From G020348385 sp964538085 (GTDB lineage: Bacteria > Acidobacteriota > Aminicenantia > Aminicenantales > Aminicenantaceae), in contig CAZIDF010000018.1 of the NCBI GenBank assembly GCA_964538085.1, positions 1 through 64,000 of the forward strand: a DNA stretch of 64,000 nt. The letters run 5' to 3'. Within the stretch, counting starts at the first letter, position 1. Each line of letters begins with the position of its first letter. The notes beneath the pieces are model-generated. The model was not told the origin of the DNA. It searched no databases and saw only the letters and a program-made list of their open reading frames with translations. Below, piece after piece: positions 1 through 8,708 of this stretch. The translations under genes and the position numbers were made by a program.

Positions 1-92
1 AAGCAGGGGGAGAGGTCGTGCTTGTTCCTTTGTGTCCGGGGCAATCCACCACATCGATTCTTGAAAGAATTGGGCGCTTCCTTGGTTGAGCG

Positions 93-131
93 AAAAAAAA
101 GCTCTCCATCCCTCATTGGGAATGAAGAGCT
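93..131 (-). terminator. Rho-independent terminator of the small 5'-edge transcript
   Basis: Read on the minus strand, an AGCTCT arm (131-126) pairs with AGAGCT (105-100), extended by an imperfect inner stem CAT/CC against GG/ATG, and is followed at once by eight T residues (100-93). This is a standard intrinsic terminator. It lies about 40 nt downstream of the stop of the 22-codon frame at 170-238 and would end a transcript of about 175 nt starting near 268. It could instead be an attenuator for a gene beyond the left edge of the window. Confidence 0.75.
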
Positions 132-169
132 ATGGCTATTTCTGTTTAAACTTAAAGAGCAGTTTTACA

Positions 170-238
170 TCATGCCCAGGATCTTGGATGACAGCCTTCA
201 GAACAATGGGCTACTCTAGGCACGGAATATTTTTTCAT
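170..238 (-). CDS. candidate 22-residue peptide with a HCxxxCH motif
   Basis: The frame begins ATG-AAA-AAA-TAT and ends at TGA 172-170, giving 22 residues that start MKKYSVPRV and contain H-C-S-E-G-C-H (Cys12 and Cys16 each flanked by His). An AAGGAG ribosome-binding site lies at 250-245, six bases before the ATG. A fully consensus sigma-70 promoter sits at 303-275 and a terminator at 131-93, so this is a complete transcription unit on its own. The transcript also folds: AGAGTAG (217-211) is complementary to CTGCTCT (162-156), and CCCA (210-207) to TGGG (178-175). It may be a secreted or modified peptide, a metal-binding micro-protein, or a leader peptide of an attenuator. I recognise no family. 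Confidence 0.5.
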   Translation of the reverse strand: MKKYSVPRVAHCSEGCHPRSWA

Positions 239-274
239 CAGAGTCTCCTTTTTAGAATTAAACATACAATACTA

Positions 275-303
275 ATTATATAAGATTTATCGGAAATTGT
301 CAA
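275..303 (-). promoter_or_regulatory. perfect consensus sigma-70 promoter
   Basis: On the minus strand TTGACA (303-298) is separated by exactly 17 bases from TATAAT (280-275), a match to the consensus at all twelve positions. It lies just after the stop of the C26 hydrolase (323) and points to the 22-codon frame at 238-170, with the start of transcription expected near 268. Confidence 0.85.
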
Positions 304-322
304 GTCTCTTTCTGACCCTTTT

Positions 323-1483
323 TTATTCCCGCGCATTCCTAAATCTCTGGGAAGCCTCCAGTTTCTGGCTGAACCAAGACCAGATCTTTTTATGAAAAGC
401 GAGGCTCGGGGGGTTTTTCTCTAGGATGGAGATAAGATTGGTCTCTTCTCTATCCTCGGGAGTTAATCGAGATTTTCTCGTTGCGTCCCAAATGTTGCGA
501 GATTCAGGGTGGAACTGGACTCCGAGGACATTGGGGTATTTGGTGTGTTCGATGGCTTCGACCACCCTGCCGTCCATCGATGTGGCGATGACCTTGATTC
601 CTTTACCGAGTTTACGGATGGCTTGATGATGGGAACTGTAGACTCGGGGTGTGTCCGTTTTATTGAATCCCCAATCGCGGACGAATTTTCCATCTGTGGT
701 AAGCCTGATCCGGTGCATGTGGCTAGACCAAAATTCATCAGGATAAAGCTCATAATATGGATTGTCGTGCCAGTTTTCCCTTGTCATGGAGATAATATCT
801 TCGACGTTTGTTTTCCCATAGACCTCGGATGGGATATCCTGTAACAATGTTCCACCCGTGCCGACATTCAGGCTTTGGCTGCCCAGGCACAATCCCAGGA
901 TCGGGTATTCCGGGTGAGCATCGAGATAGGGTTTGAAGTTTACATCTTGCCACCCTCCGAGGAAGTGGAATACAGCCATGCAATCGAGATAGCTCCTGAA
1001 AGGTGTTTGGATATCTGTTAAAAGGCTAGTTTTTTCCTTGTACAGCGAAGGAGGCACATCATCGCCTCCGAAAAGGATCAGACCATCCGAATGAGTAAAG
1101 ATTTTGAGCAGTTCGTCGCTTAAATCGTTTTTTTTGTACAGATTTTCGGGATGGAGATCTTCCCTGAGCTTATGGAATCTGATCCAATCACGACCATCCT
1201 CTGCTGCAAAGCGAAAGGACTTTTCAAAGTCAGTTAATTGTTTTTCGTGGTAAAGACCTATGACAATGAGGTTCTCGATAGAGATGAGATCTTGTTCTCG
1301 AAGACGTTCGAGGGCTTGAAGATCTCCCAAGCTGGGATACAAGACGGTGAGGCGGACATTGTCCGATTTCTGAGGCGCATTGTCGAAAAAGCGCTGGTCT
1401 GATTGGCACCAAAGGGAACCGAAACAGAATAAGCCACAAAAAGCCAAGGTAAGGACTATCTTTCCAAAGGCAGTTTTTTTCAC
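323..1483 (-). CDS. exported class I glutamine amidotransferase-like (peptidase C26) hydrolase
   Basis: This is a 386-residue protein of the gamma-glutamyl hydrolase / PuuD type. Visible family features are FGGDDVPPSLY near residues 138-148, the nucleophile elbow GLCLGSQ with Cys199, and the catalytic His-Glu in VQFHPES near residue 330. Known relatives cleave gamma-glutamyl amide bonds, for example gamma-glutamyl-GABA or folate polyglutamate. Unusually, residues 1-26 form a signal peptide (KK, then a hydrophobic run), so the enzyme is probably exported, whereas PuuD itself is cytoplasmic. The start is a GTG preceded by GGAGG five bases upstream. A promoter fits at 1545-1516. The exact substrate is not readable from sequence. 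Confidence 0.85.
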   Translation of the reverse strand: MKKTAFGKIVLTLAFCGLFCFGSLWCQSDQRFFDNAPQKSDNVRLTVLYPSLGDLQALERLREQDLISIENLIVIGLYHEKQLTDFEKSFRFAAEDGRDWIRFHKLREDLHPENLYKKNDLSDELLKIFTHSDGLILFGGDDVPPSLYKEKTSLLTDIQTPFRSYLDCMAVFHFLGGWQDVNFKPYLDAHPEYPILGLCLGSQSLNVGTGGTLLQDIPSEVYGKTNVEDIISMTRENWHDNPYYELYPDEFWSSHMHRIRLTTDGKFVRDWGFNKTDTPRVYSSHHQAIRKLGKGIKVIATSMDGRVVEAIEHTKYPNVLGVQFHPESRNIWDATRKSRLTPEDREETNLISILEKNPPSLAFHKKIWSWFSQKLEASQRFRNARE

Positions 1484-1515
1484 TTGACCTCCGACAGACG
1501 TTTTTAAGATATCTC

Positions 1516-1545
1516 ATTATAGTTTTTCCTGCATCATCTTGGCAA
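1516..1545 (-). promoter_or_regulatory. sigma-70-type promoter of the C26 hydrolase
   Basis: TTGCCA (1545-1540) and TATAAT (1521-1516) on the minus strand are spaced by 18 bases, about 30 bases upstream of the GTG start at 1483. Confidence 0.6.
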
Positions 1546-1592
1546 CCCTATAACAGGCTCGGTATCGGCGGATTTTATGACTAATTTAGGAG

Positions 1593-1709
1593 CCTGGATT
1601 ATTTACGAGTCAAGATTGCTGTAGTGACGAAGAAGTGGCCCGTGAAGGTGTAGTAGACTACTCCGAACGGGCTACGATGAAGTCAATGCTGAGAGATTGG
1701 CTCGCCCGT
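1593..1709 (+). repeat. dispersed structured element, copy A
   Basis: This is the first of three related non-coding sequences in the window. It starts CCTGGATTATTTAC (1593-1606), like the terminal repeat of copy C. It carries the two-stem hairpin GCCCGT(1638-1643)-gaaggt-GTAG(1650-1653)-taga-CTAC(1658-1661)-tccga-ACGGGC(1667-1672). Both stems differ in sequence from the other copies yet still pair. The 3' flank GAAGTCAATGCTGAGAGATTGG matches copy C, and ATTGGCTCGCCCG (1696-1708) matches copy B in reverse complement. It fills most of the 419-base divergent gap between the C26 hydrolase and the DUF5916 gene. No right-hand terminal repeat was found here. Confidence 0.7.
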
Positions 1710-1824
1710 TGGGTAAAAGACGCCGATAGAATTCTCAGCTGAGTATGAAATTTTCTACAGAAGATGAATGTTTGTATCTGCGGATTTTATAAAAAATTCA
1801 GGCAGGGTATAAACTTTTTGGGAG

Positions 1825-1840
1825 TGGTTTACGTTAACCA
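1825..1840. promoter_or_regulatory. possible operator palindrome upstream of the DUF5916 gene
   Basis: TGGTT (1825-1829) and AACCA (1836-1840) form an inverted repeat that contains a GTTAAC hexamer (1833-1838), 63 bases before the start codon. GTTAAC also occurs twice upstream of the TonB receptor gene at 41351 and 41374. This is pattern only; no known regulator is implied. Confidence 0.25.
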
Positions 1841-1902
1841 TTAATGACTGGAGTGGATGGACATGGAGGTCGAGCATTTTTTGCCCTATAAGGATGATAG
1901 AA

Positions 1903-4047
1903 ATGAAAAAGAAATCGGCGGTACTCCTGTTGATCTTTCTGGCCTTTTGTGTCCTTCCCCAGGATATCCTCCCTTTTTCTCCAGAGCGGGTAGATATACC
2001 CAGGTTGACGGAAGCTCCGAAGATCGATGGCATCTTGGACAATCCTATCTGGGATGAACAGGCCCTCAAGATTCAAGATTTTACGCAGTTTGCCCCCAAG
2101 GAGAAGGGCACGCCCACGGAAAAAATCGTGGCGTATTTGGGATATGATCACAAAAACATGTATGTTGCCTTCCGGTGTTATGCCACCGATTGGAAAAAAA
2201 TCAGAGCCTCCATCACCAACAGGGACAATATCATCGATGATGATTGGGTGGCCATTTTTTTGGACACCTTCGATGAAAAACGCCGGGCATTCTGTTTTAT
2301 CCTCAATCCTTTGGGCATTCAGTTGGATGCGATCCGGACAGAGGAAGGCGGGAATGACAGGATGGATGAAAGCTGGGACACGGTGTTTTATTCCGATGGG
2401 AAAATCGATGAAGAGGGCTACACGGTGGAAGTCGCCATTCCCTTTAAAAGCATCCGATTTCCTGATGAAGATGAGAAGGTTTGGAATGTGTTTTTGGGGA
2501 GAAGCACCGCACGCTCAGGTGAGATCGTCACTTGGCCTTCCCTTTCCCGTGACATTCCAGGAATAATCTGCCAGAGCCAGCCTATGGTCGTTAGGGGAGA
2601 TGTCGAAAAAGGGAAAAATTTTGAGATCATGCCCATTTTGACCTCCCTCAAAACCAAGGGCGCAAAAGTCGATGCCCAACCAGGGGTGAACTTCAAATGG
2701 GGCGTGAACTCTGATTTGACTTTGGACCTGGCTGTCAACCCGGACTTCAGCCACATCGAAGCGGATGCTCCCCAGATAGATATCAACCAGAGATACGCGC
2801 TCTATTATTCGGAAAAACGTCCTTTTTTCCTGGAGGGCGTGGAGATTTTCCAGTTTCCCAGCGATGGTCTGAACCTCGTCTACACCCGAAGGATCAACGA
2901 TCCTGTCGGAGGTGCAAAGCTGACGGGCAAGGCCGGGCGGTTCACCTATGGATTGTTGTCAGCGTTGGACACCGATCCGACCGAAAGTCTGTGGGAGGTC
3001 AGCCACGGTGTCGGAGGCCGGGATCAGAATGCCCTTTTTAATATCTTCCGGATGAAAGCGGATGTTTTTAAGGAGAGCTATATCGGGTTTTCCCTTACGG
3101 ATAAGGAGATCGATGGGTCTTACAACAGGCTTGCTGCCGTTGACGGACAGTTGAAATTCAGCAATAAATTTTTCCTCACGTTCCAAGCTGCTGGTTCCAA
3201 GACAAAATATGAAAATAAAGAGACGGATATCGTTCCTGCTCTGTATGCCCAATTCATGTATTTTTCCAAATATGCGGGAGCGGGAGCCTGGTGGAAATCC
3301 ATCCACCCTGATTTCGAGGCGTCCTCAGGATTTATCAATCGAGTGGATTACAAAAGTTATGGAGTTTTTTCCTATTTTAGTGTTTATCCTGAAAAACAGT
3401 TTTTGAATCAGATCCAGTTGAGTCTCAGTGCGGGGATCAGAGATTCCTACTTCGAAGACATTGTCCAGGACAGATGGGTGCGAGCCAACCTTCAATTCCG
3501 GTTCACCGAATTCAGCCAGATGTCTGTGTCTTACAGAAACGACATGGAAAGGTATGAGGGAGTGGATTTCCATAAGAATACCCTTTCCATCGAAGGTCAA
3601 AACAATCTCATCGAGTGGATGCCTTTTGGGCTGTTCTTCCAAACCGGAAGCAGCATATATTACGATCCTGAAGATCCCTTTTTGGGATGGAGCAACACCT
3701 ATGGGGTCTTTGTCGAGTTAAAGCCCAACAAAAGATTGCGATTGGGAATGGAATTCACTAAACAGACATTCGTGGAAAAGCGGGGCGGAGATTTGGTCTT
3801 TGACTACAATGTGATCCGAGCACGGACCGCTTATCAGCTCTCCAAGGCGCTTTCATTGCGTGCGATCGTCGACTATAATCACTTTTACAAAGAGATATAC
3901 GGGAGCTTTTTGATCAGTTTTGTGCTGAGGCCGGGAACCGTTTTTTTTCTGGGCGTGGATAACGACCTGCTTCGTGACGATCTCGGAAGGTACGGTCAAA
4001 CCAATTATAGCGTATTCCTGAAATTTTCTTACTGGTGGCGGATGTAG
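1903..4047 (+). CDS. DUF5916 / CBM9-like outer-membrane barrel protein
   Basis: A 714-residue exported protein. After a signal peptide (MKKKSAVLLL onwards) comes a CBM9-type domain with the characteristic PKIDGILDNPIWDEA-like opening, then the DUF5916 region, recognisable from LAVNPDFSHIEAD and the YYSEKRPFFLEG segment. Many alternating hydrophobic/aromatic strands follow to a C-terminal YWWRM, as in outer-membrane barrels. Relatives are common in Bacteroidota and Acidobacteriota; their substrate is unknown, though the N-terminal domain suggests contact with glycans. I place the start at ATG 1903 because AAGG (1890-1893) is nine bases away; the in-frame ATG at 1894 abuts it. It appears to be a single-gene unit. 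Confidence 0.8.
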   Translation: MKKKSAVLLLIFLAFCVLPQDILPFSPERVDIPRLTEAPKIDGILDNPIWDEQALKIQDFTQFAPKEKGTPTEKIVAYLGYDHKNMYVAFRCYATDWKKIRASITNRDNIIDDDWVAIFLDTFDEKRRAFCFILNPLGIQLDAIRTEEGGNDRMDESWDTVFYSDGKIDEEGYTVEVAIPFKSIRFPDEDEKVWNVFLGRSTARSGEIVTWPSLSRDIPGIICQSQPMVVRGDVEKGKNFEIMPILTSLKTKGAKVDAQPGVNFKWGVNSDLTLDLAVNPDFSHIEADAPQIDINQRYALYYSEKRPFFLEGVEIFQFPSDGLNLVYTRRINDPVGGAKLTGKAGRFTYGLLSALDTDPTESLWEVSHGVGGRDQNALFNIFRMKADVFKESYIGFSLTDKEIDGSYNRLAAVDGQLKFSNKFFLTFQAAGSKTKYENKETDIVPALYAQFMYFSKYAGAGAWWKSIHPDFEASSGFINRVDYKSYGVFSYFSVYPEKQFLNQIQLSLSAGIRDSYFEDIVQDRWVRANLQFRFTEFSQMSVSYRNDMERYEGVDFHKNTLSIEGQNNLIEWMPFGLFFQTGSSIYYDPEDPFLGWSNTYGVFVELKPNKRLRLGMEFTKQTFVEKRGGDLVFDYNVIRARTAYQLSKALSLRAIVDYNHFYKEIYGSFLISFVLRPGTVFFLGVDNDLLRDDLGRYGQTNYSVFLKFSYWWRM

Positions 4048-4049
4048 GT

Positions 4050-4298
4050 TTACAGGTAATCTATCTCGAATTGTCCGGAATCCCGGACCGTGATCCTGAC
4101 CCGCTGTCCTCCCATCAAACAGGTGAAAACGTCGCTCGTCCCGCCAGTCTGCTCGTCACACACTCTCGTTCGCTCCAGAACTCTGTCGATCTTGAATTCC
4201 CTGCTTCCGATAATCACTGACCGCGGCGTCTCTCTGCCTTTGTACCCTGCGTAGAATCGGAGCTCGTACCGATTGCCTTTTGAGGTTTTTGTTTTCAT
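4050..4298 (-). CDS. small conserved-looking protein of unknown function
   Basis: An 82-residue soluble protein starting MKTKTSKGNRYELRFYAGYK, with short alternating beta-strand patterns and a C-terminal RVRITVRDSGQFEIDYL, which suggests a small beta-barrel. Two cysteines are present but no recognised motif. ATG 4298 is preceded by GGAAAGAGAG; the longer in-frame extension begins only with TTG at 4352. The stop abuts the convergent DUF5916 gene, and the start is divergent from mfd with a 99-base gap. I do not recognise the family. Confidence 0.55.
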   Translation of the reverse strand: MKTKTSKGNRYELRFYAGYKGRETPRSVIIGSREFKIDRVLERTRVCDEQTGGTSDVFTCLMGGQRVRITVRDSGQFEIDYL

Positions 4299-4382
4299 CT
4301 CCGCTCTCTTTCCTATTTTACACCATTTGTTCCTCGGATCTTTTCCTTTCAATCAATTATCTGCTTTCAAGTCTGCATACTG

Positions 4383-4388
4383 TATAAT
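4383..4388 (+). promoter_or_regulatory. -10 element very close to the mfd start
   Basis: TATAAT lies nine bases before the mfd ATG (4398), so transcription from it would begin within a few bases of the start codon, giving a leaderless or nearly leaderless message. The -35 position (about 4360-4365, TCTGCT) is poor. Similar spacing is seen at pgeF and lptFG. Confidence 0.4.
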
Positions 4389-4397
4389 AGGTAGCTT

Positions 4398-7300
4398 ATG
4401 AGTCTCCGTTTTCTTGAACAAACTGCCCCATTCCAAAGCCTTCTCGATGCTCTCCAGGACAAAAAAAGAGGTATCGAAATATCTGGAATAATTCCGGCGG
4501 GCAAACCGTATTTTCTGTCCGTTCTCTGCCAGGCATGGGAAAAGCCCATTGTTTTTATCCGGCCCACCACTTCCTCTCTCACCCATTTTAACGAGGAATG
4601 CCAGTTTTTCCTCTCCCAATTGGAATGCCAGACGCATACCAGCGTGTTGCCCCCTTTGTTCGATAACCCCTACCAAGAGGTCCAACCAGCCCTCGATTCC
4701 GTTTCCGCTCGCATGCAGTACTTGTACCAGCTATGCACATCTCCTCCTCCCCTCCTCATCACCAATCTTCCCGGCCTTCTCAAGCCTATCCCCCGACCTC
4801 AGGAACTGACGCAGCTGTTTTGCGAATTGGGACCAGGGGAATTCATCGGTCGTGACCGGTTGATAAACAAATTGAGTGAGTGCGGGTATGCTCGGCAAGA
4901 TCTTGTCAATGCCCACGGGGAATACGCATGGCGAGGCGGGATCGTGGATGTCTTTTCCCCATGGGAGGAGTATCCCTTCCGCATCGAGTTCAGCGGCGAA
5001 GAGGTGGCTTCGGTGCGCTCGTTTCAGCCATCCACCCAACGCTCACTTCAAAAAACCGGTCGCATCATCATCCCAAGCCTGAACGAATTTCCGGGTTCGG
5101 CCTCCCCGCTCTCCTCTCTCGACCCCGCCTCTTCTGTTTCCTTCATGCATTATTACGATGATGTTTTGTTCCTGATCGATGATCCTGAAGAAACGGAAGG
5201 AGAGTGGGAAAAAATTTGCGAGGATAATCAACGGCAGTTTGACGCGCTTGGTTCAGAGAAAAGCGCTTCTCCTTCGCCCGATAAGATCTTTCCTCCCGAA
5301 TTATGGGATAGGATAAAAAATGAGGCCCTATACCTGACTCAAATGGTATCGGATGACGGGAAAGATGTTCTTCGTTTCTCTTTTCAATCGGTCCCGCGTT
5401 TTGCCAACAAAATCCCTTTTTTTTTGGAGTATATCCAAAAGAGTCAAGACGACAGAGAGAGAATCTTCATCTATTTTTCCCAAGAGGGGATCCGCCGGAA
5501 ATTGTCCACACTTCTTGGCCAAAGAAAGATCCTCCATCGTGAATCTACCTCACCCTTAGTATTCCCCGAGGATGGTTCTATCGTGCTCCTTTTGGGAAAC
5601 ATAAACCACGGTTTTCGTTATCCTCCAGAAAGGATCACGTATTTTTCCGAAACGGACATATTCACGGAAGAAAAAGTTCTAATCAGCCGACCCCGAGTGC
5701 GTCCCTTCGTCTCTGATTTTCGAGATTTGAAGGTCGATGACTACGTTGTCCATACCGATTATGGAATCGGTATCTTCAAGGGATTGATAAAGCTGGATGT
5801 GGATGAACGGGACCAAGAATTTATCGCCATCCATTATCGAGATGAAGACAAACTCTTCGTTCCTGCGGAGGATCTGAATCTAGTGCAGAAGTACACCCAT
5901 TTGGGAAAGGCTTCTCCTCTTTTGAACAAACTGGGAACTCCAGCTTGGGAAAAAACGAAAGAGCGCGCCAAAAAAACCATCGAAAAAATGACCGATCAAC
6001 TTCTCCAACTGTACGCAAAGAGGAAAGCTATCCAGGGTCATGGATTCAGCCCCGGTGGTGAGTGGCAATCCGATTTCGAACAAACCTTCGAGTATGAAGA
6101 AACGGATGATCAGATGGCGGCCATAAAGGAGATCTACCAGGACATGGAGTCCTCTTCCCCGATGGATCGTCTTTTGTGCGGAGATGTGGGTTATGGAAAA
6201 ACAGAGGTGGGCATCCGTGCTTCATTCAAGGCCGTGATGGATGGAAAACAGGTGGCTGTCCTATGCCCGACCACTGTGCTCTCCAGCCAGCATTTGAATA
6301 CCTTCCGGAATCGAATGGTGCTTTTTCCGGTTCGGGTGGAAAGTCTAACCCGGCTCCAGACAAAAACTCAACAAAATAAGATCCTGGGAGATCTGAAGAA
6401 GGGCCTGGTCGATATCGTGATCGGCACGCACCGCTTGCTTTCCAAGGACGTGAAGTTTCATGACTTGGGACTCTTGATCGTCGACGAAGAGCAAAGATTC
6501 GGTGTTGCCCACAAAGAAAAGATCAAGCAGATCAAGGCCAATATCGATGTCCTGACCATGACGGCCACTCCGATCCCCCGTACTTTGAACATTTCGCTTT
6601 CCGGATTGAGGGATATCAGTCTGATCGAAACTCCTCCCAGGGATCGATTGGCTATCCACACTCTCGTAACGCCTTTCAGCCGGAAGCTCATCACAGATGC
6701 CATAAGAAAAGAATTGAACCGGGGCGGGCAGGTTTATTTCATCCACAACCATGTCGAGGACATCGACAGCATCGCTCGGATGATCGAGTCTTGGGTGGCC
6801 GGAGCTAAGGTTGCGGTCGTTCATGGGAAAATGCCCAGCCTTGCCCTTGAAAAAAAGATGATCGATTTTATCCAAAAAAAGTATGATGTATTGGTTTCGA
6901 CAACGATCATCGAGAATGGGATCGATATCCCTCTTGTCAACACTCTGATCGTCAATCGTGCCGATAGATTTGGGCTGGCCCAGTTGTACCAGCTTCGCGG
7001 CAGAGTGGGGCGATCTTCCCGTCAAGCGGTGGCTTATTTTCTTGTGCCTCCTTTTTCTGAGCTCACATCGTTATCTAAAGAGAGGTTGAAGGCGCTTCAG
7101 GAATTCTCCCAGTTGGGATCAGGTTTTCGTTTGGCTGCCAAAGATCTGGAGATCAGAGGCGCCGGCAATTTTTTGGGTTCTCAACAGCACGGTTGTATGG
7201 AGGCTCTTGGCATCGATTATTACATGCATCTTCTTGAACGAACGGTCAAGGAACATCAAGGAGAATTACCCGATGAGGTAAAAAGCAAGATCAATTTAAA

Positions 7301-7712
7301 GGTGAATATCCGAATCCCCGATGATTATCTTCCCCAAACAAACTTGCGATTGAATCTGTACAAACGTATATCTTCGATGGAGACCATCGATGACATCGCA
7401 AAAATCCGCAAAGAAATGGAAGACAGATTCGGGCCTCCTCCCCAGCCCGTTCGGAATCTTGTGCTTTATGGCGCCATAAAAATCCTGGCCCAAAGAATTC
7501 GAGTCAAGTCCGTCGATCATATCGGGCAGAAACTCGTGTTTAAATTTTATCCGACAACCACAGTCGATCTTGCCCAGGTAACCGCTCTCCTCGATAAATA
7601 TGATGGATCTATCACGCCCCAGGGGGTGATGACTGTCATATTGCCCTCTTCCGATAAAGGGAACCTTTTGATTGAAACGAACTCTATCTTGAAGGAGTTA
7701 TCGGGTATGTAA
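4398..7712 (+). CDS. mfd: transcription-repair coupling factor Mfd
   Basis: A 1104-residue superfamily 2 translocase that removes RNA polymerase stalled at DNA lesions and recruits UvrA. The N-terminal third resembles the UvrB-like UvrA-binding region. An RNA-polymerase-interacting CarD-like domain begins near residue 443 (VDDYVVHTDYGIGIFKGL). Walker A is GDVGYGKTE near residue 594, motif II DEEQRFG near 695, and TATPIPRTL follows. The helicase C lobe includes RADRFGLAQLYQLRGRVGR, and a TRCF C-terminal domain ends the protein. Length is close to the usual 1100-1180. It is followed by two parvulin-type genes in the same direction. Confidence 0.97.
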   Translation: MSLRFLEQTAPFQSLLDALQDKKRGIEISGIIPAGKPYFLSVLCQAWEKPIVFIRPTTSSLTHFNEECQFFLSQLECQTHTSVLPPLFDNPYQEVQPALDSVSARMQYLYQLCTSPPPLLITNLPGLLKPIPRPQELTQLFCELGPGEFIGRDRLINKLSECGYARQDLVNAHGEYAWRGGIVDVFSPWEEYPFRIEFSGEEVASVRSFQPSTQRSLQKTGRIIIPSLNEFPGSASPLSSLDPASSVSFMHYYDDVLFLIDDPEETEGEWEKICEDNQRQFDALGSEKSASPSPDKIFPPELWDRIKNEALYLTQMVSDDGKDVLRFSFQSVPRFANKIPFFLEYIQKSQDDRERIFIYFSQEGIRRKLSTLLGQRKILHRESTSPLVFPEDGSIVLLLGNINHGFRYPPERITYFSETDIFTEEKVLISRPRVRPFVSDFRDLKVDDYVVHTDYGIGIFKGLIKLDVDERDQEFIAIHYRDEDKLFVPAEDLNLVQKYTHLGKASPLLNKLGTPAWEKTKERAKKTIEKMTDQLLQLYAKRKAIQGHGFSPGGEWQSDFEQTFEYEETDDQMAAIKEIYQDMESSSPMDRLLCGDVGYGKTEVGIRASFKAVMDGKQVAVLCPTTVLSSQHLNTFRNRMVLFPVRVESLTRLQTKTQQNKILGDLKKGLVDIVIGTHRLLSKDVKFHDLGLLIVDEEQRFGVAHKEKIKQIKANIDVLTMTATPIPRTLNISLSGLRDISLIETPPRDRLAIHTLVTPFSRKLITDAIRKELNRGGQVYFIHNHVEDIDSIARMIESWVAGAKVAVVHGKMPSLALEKKMIDFIQKKYDVLVSTTIIENGIDIPLVNTLIVNRADRFGLAQLYQLRGRVGRSSRQAVAYFLVPPFSELTSLSKERLKALQEFSQLGSGFRLAAKDLEIRGAGNFLGSQQHGCMEALGIDYYMHLLERTVKEHQGELPDEVKSKINLKVNIRIPDDYLPQTNLRLNLYKRISSMETIDDIAKIRKEMEDRFGPPPQPVRNLVLYGAIKILAQRIRVKSVDHIGQKLVFKFYPTTTVDLAQVTALLDKYDGSITPQGVMTVILPSSDKGNLLIETNSILKELSGM

Positions 7713-7748
7713 TATAATGAGTTGAATCTTACCCGGAATGATAAAAAG

Positions 7749-8708
7749 ATGTGGCAAGTACGCATGTATGGTCTGATTTTCATGATGCTATTCGTAAGCT
7801 GTAAAGGGAATCAGTCTGTCCAGGATCCGCCAGATCTGGATTCTCTCGGGGAAAAAGAAAACTATATCATCCTTCATATACAGGAAACGGTTTATTTCAA
7901 TTCGGATTTTAAAAGATATCTCAAACTCAGTCTTGGGGATGAATACCAAAATCTTTCCCCTCTTTCCCTGAGCCGGTTGGTCGACAATTTCTTGGAGGAG
8001 AAACTCCTTTTAGCAGAAGCGAGAAATCAGGAGACTGTATTGAGCTGGGAAGAGAAAAAGGAATATTTGGCAAAACAATCCAGCAGTTCTGTGATCGAAG
8101 GAGAAAGCTGGGAATCGGATGAGGATGGGATAGAGTTGTTGTTTGATCAGCTTCTTGTGGAAAAATACACATATACTCTCGTCAAGGGCATCGAAGTGGA
8201 GGATGAAGAAATTCAGGAATACTATGAGGAGAACAAAAAAGAATTTCTGCTTCCAGAAAGAGTCAAAGTAAGTCAAATATTGCTCCCGAACGAGGAAAAA
8301 GCGGTGGAGATCCTGGAGAGCCTGGAGGACGGCGATTCTGTCGAATTCAAAAGAACGGCCAGAGCTCAATCTATCGGCGTTGAAGCCTCTAAAGGGGGAG
8401 AGATGGGGGTGTTTGCCTTAGGCCAGCTTCCTGATGAAATGGAAAAAGCCATTTTTGCGCTAAGAGAGGGAGAAATGAGCCCTGTTTTGGAGTCCTCCTA
8501 TGGTTTTCATATATTCCGCCTGGATTCCCGGTATGAGCCGGAGTTGATTCCTCTCGATCAAGCAGCCATGACCATCAAGATGAAGATTCTCAGCCACAAA
8601 GTGAAAAATCGTATCGATCGACAAGTCGAAAAATTAAAAAATTCCCTCGAATGGGAGTTTTACGATCAAAATCTTTATTTCCCATATCAGAGGACTCCGA
8701 ATGAGTAA
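7749..8708 (+). CDS. PpiC/parvulin-type peptidyl-prolyl isomerase lipoprotein
   Basis: About 319 residues. The N-terminus MWQVRMYGLIF leads into a lipobox-like LFVSC, so the mature protein is probably a periplasmic lipoprotein. An acidic helical segment (roughly residues 40-165) is followed by a parvulin domain at about residues 170-265 (KVSQILLPNEE..., GGEMGVFALGQLP, YGFHIFRLDS). Such proteins help fold outer-membrane proteins. A TTG at 7722 would add nine residues and is the alternative start. The stop overlaps the next chaperone gene by eight bases, so the two are probably translated together. Confidence 0.85.
   Translation: MWQVRMYGLIFMMLFVSCKGNQSVQDPPDLDSLGEKENYIILHIQETVYFNSDFKRYLKLSLGDEYQNLSPLSLSRLVDNFLEEKLLLAEARNQETVLSWEEKKEYLAKQSSSSVIEGESWESDEDGIELLFDQLLVEKYTYTLVKGIEVEDEEIQEYYEENKKEFLLPERVKVSQILLPNEEKAVEILESLEDGDSVEFKRTARAQSIGVEASKGGEMGVFALGQLPDEMEKAIFALREGEMSPVLESSYGFHIFRLDSRYEPELIPLDQAAMTIKMKILSHKVKNRIDRQVEKLKNSLEWEFYDQNLYFPYQRTPNE

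Noticed and set aside
156..172. UGA at 172-170 of the tiny frame read as selenocysteine, giving a Sec-Cys pair.
   Set aside because: The nearest strong hairpin starts about 39 bases downstream, too far for a bacterial SECIS, and the intrinsic terminator explains it.
22..283. Two plus-strand frames of 65 codons at the left edge.
   Set aside because: They run antisense to the consensus promoter, ribosome-binding site and terminator on the minus strand and have no ribosome-binding site or protein-like pattern.
1625..1690. Element core read as a short peptide (EEVAHEAV-like) shared by the three copies.
   Set aside because: Differences between copies follow stem pairing rather than codon positions, and copies B and C meet stop codons soon after.
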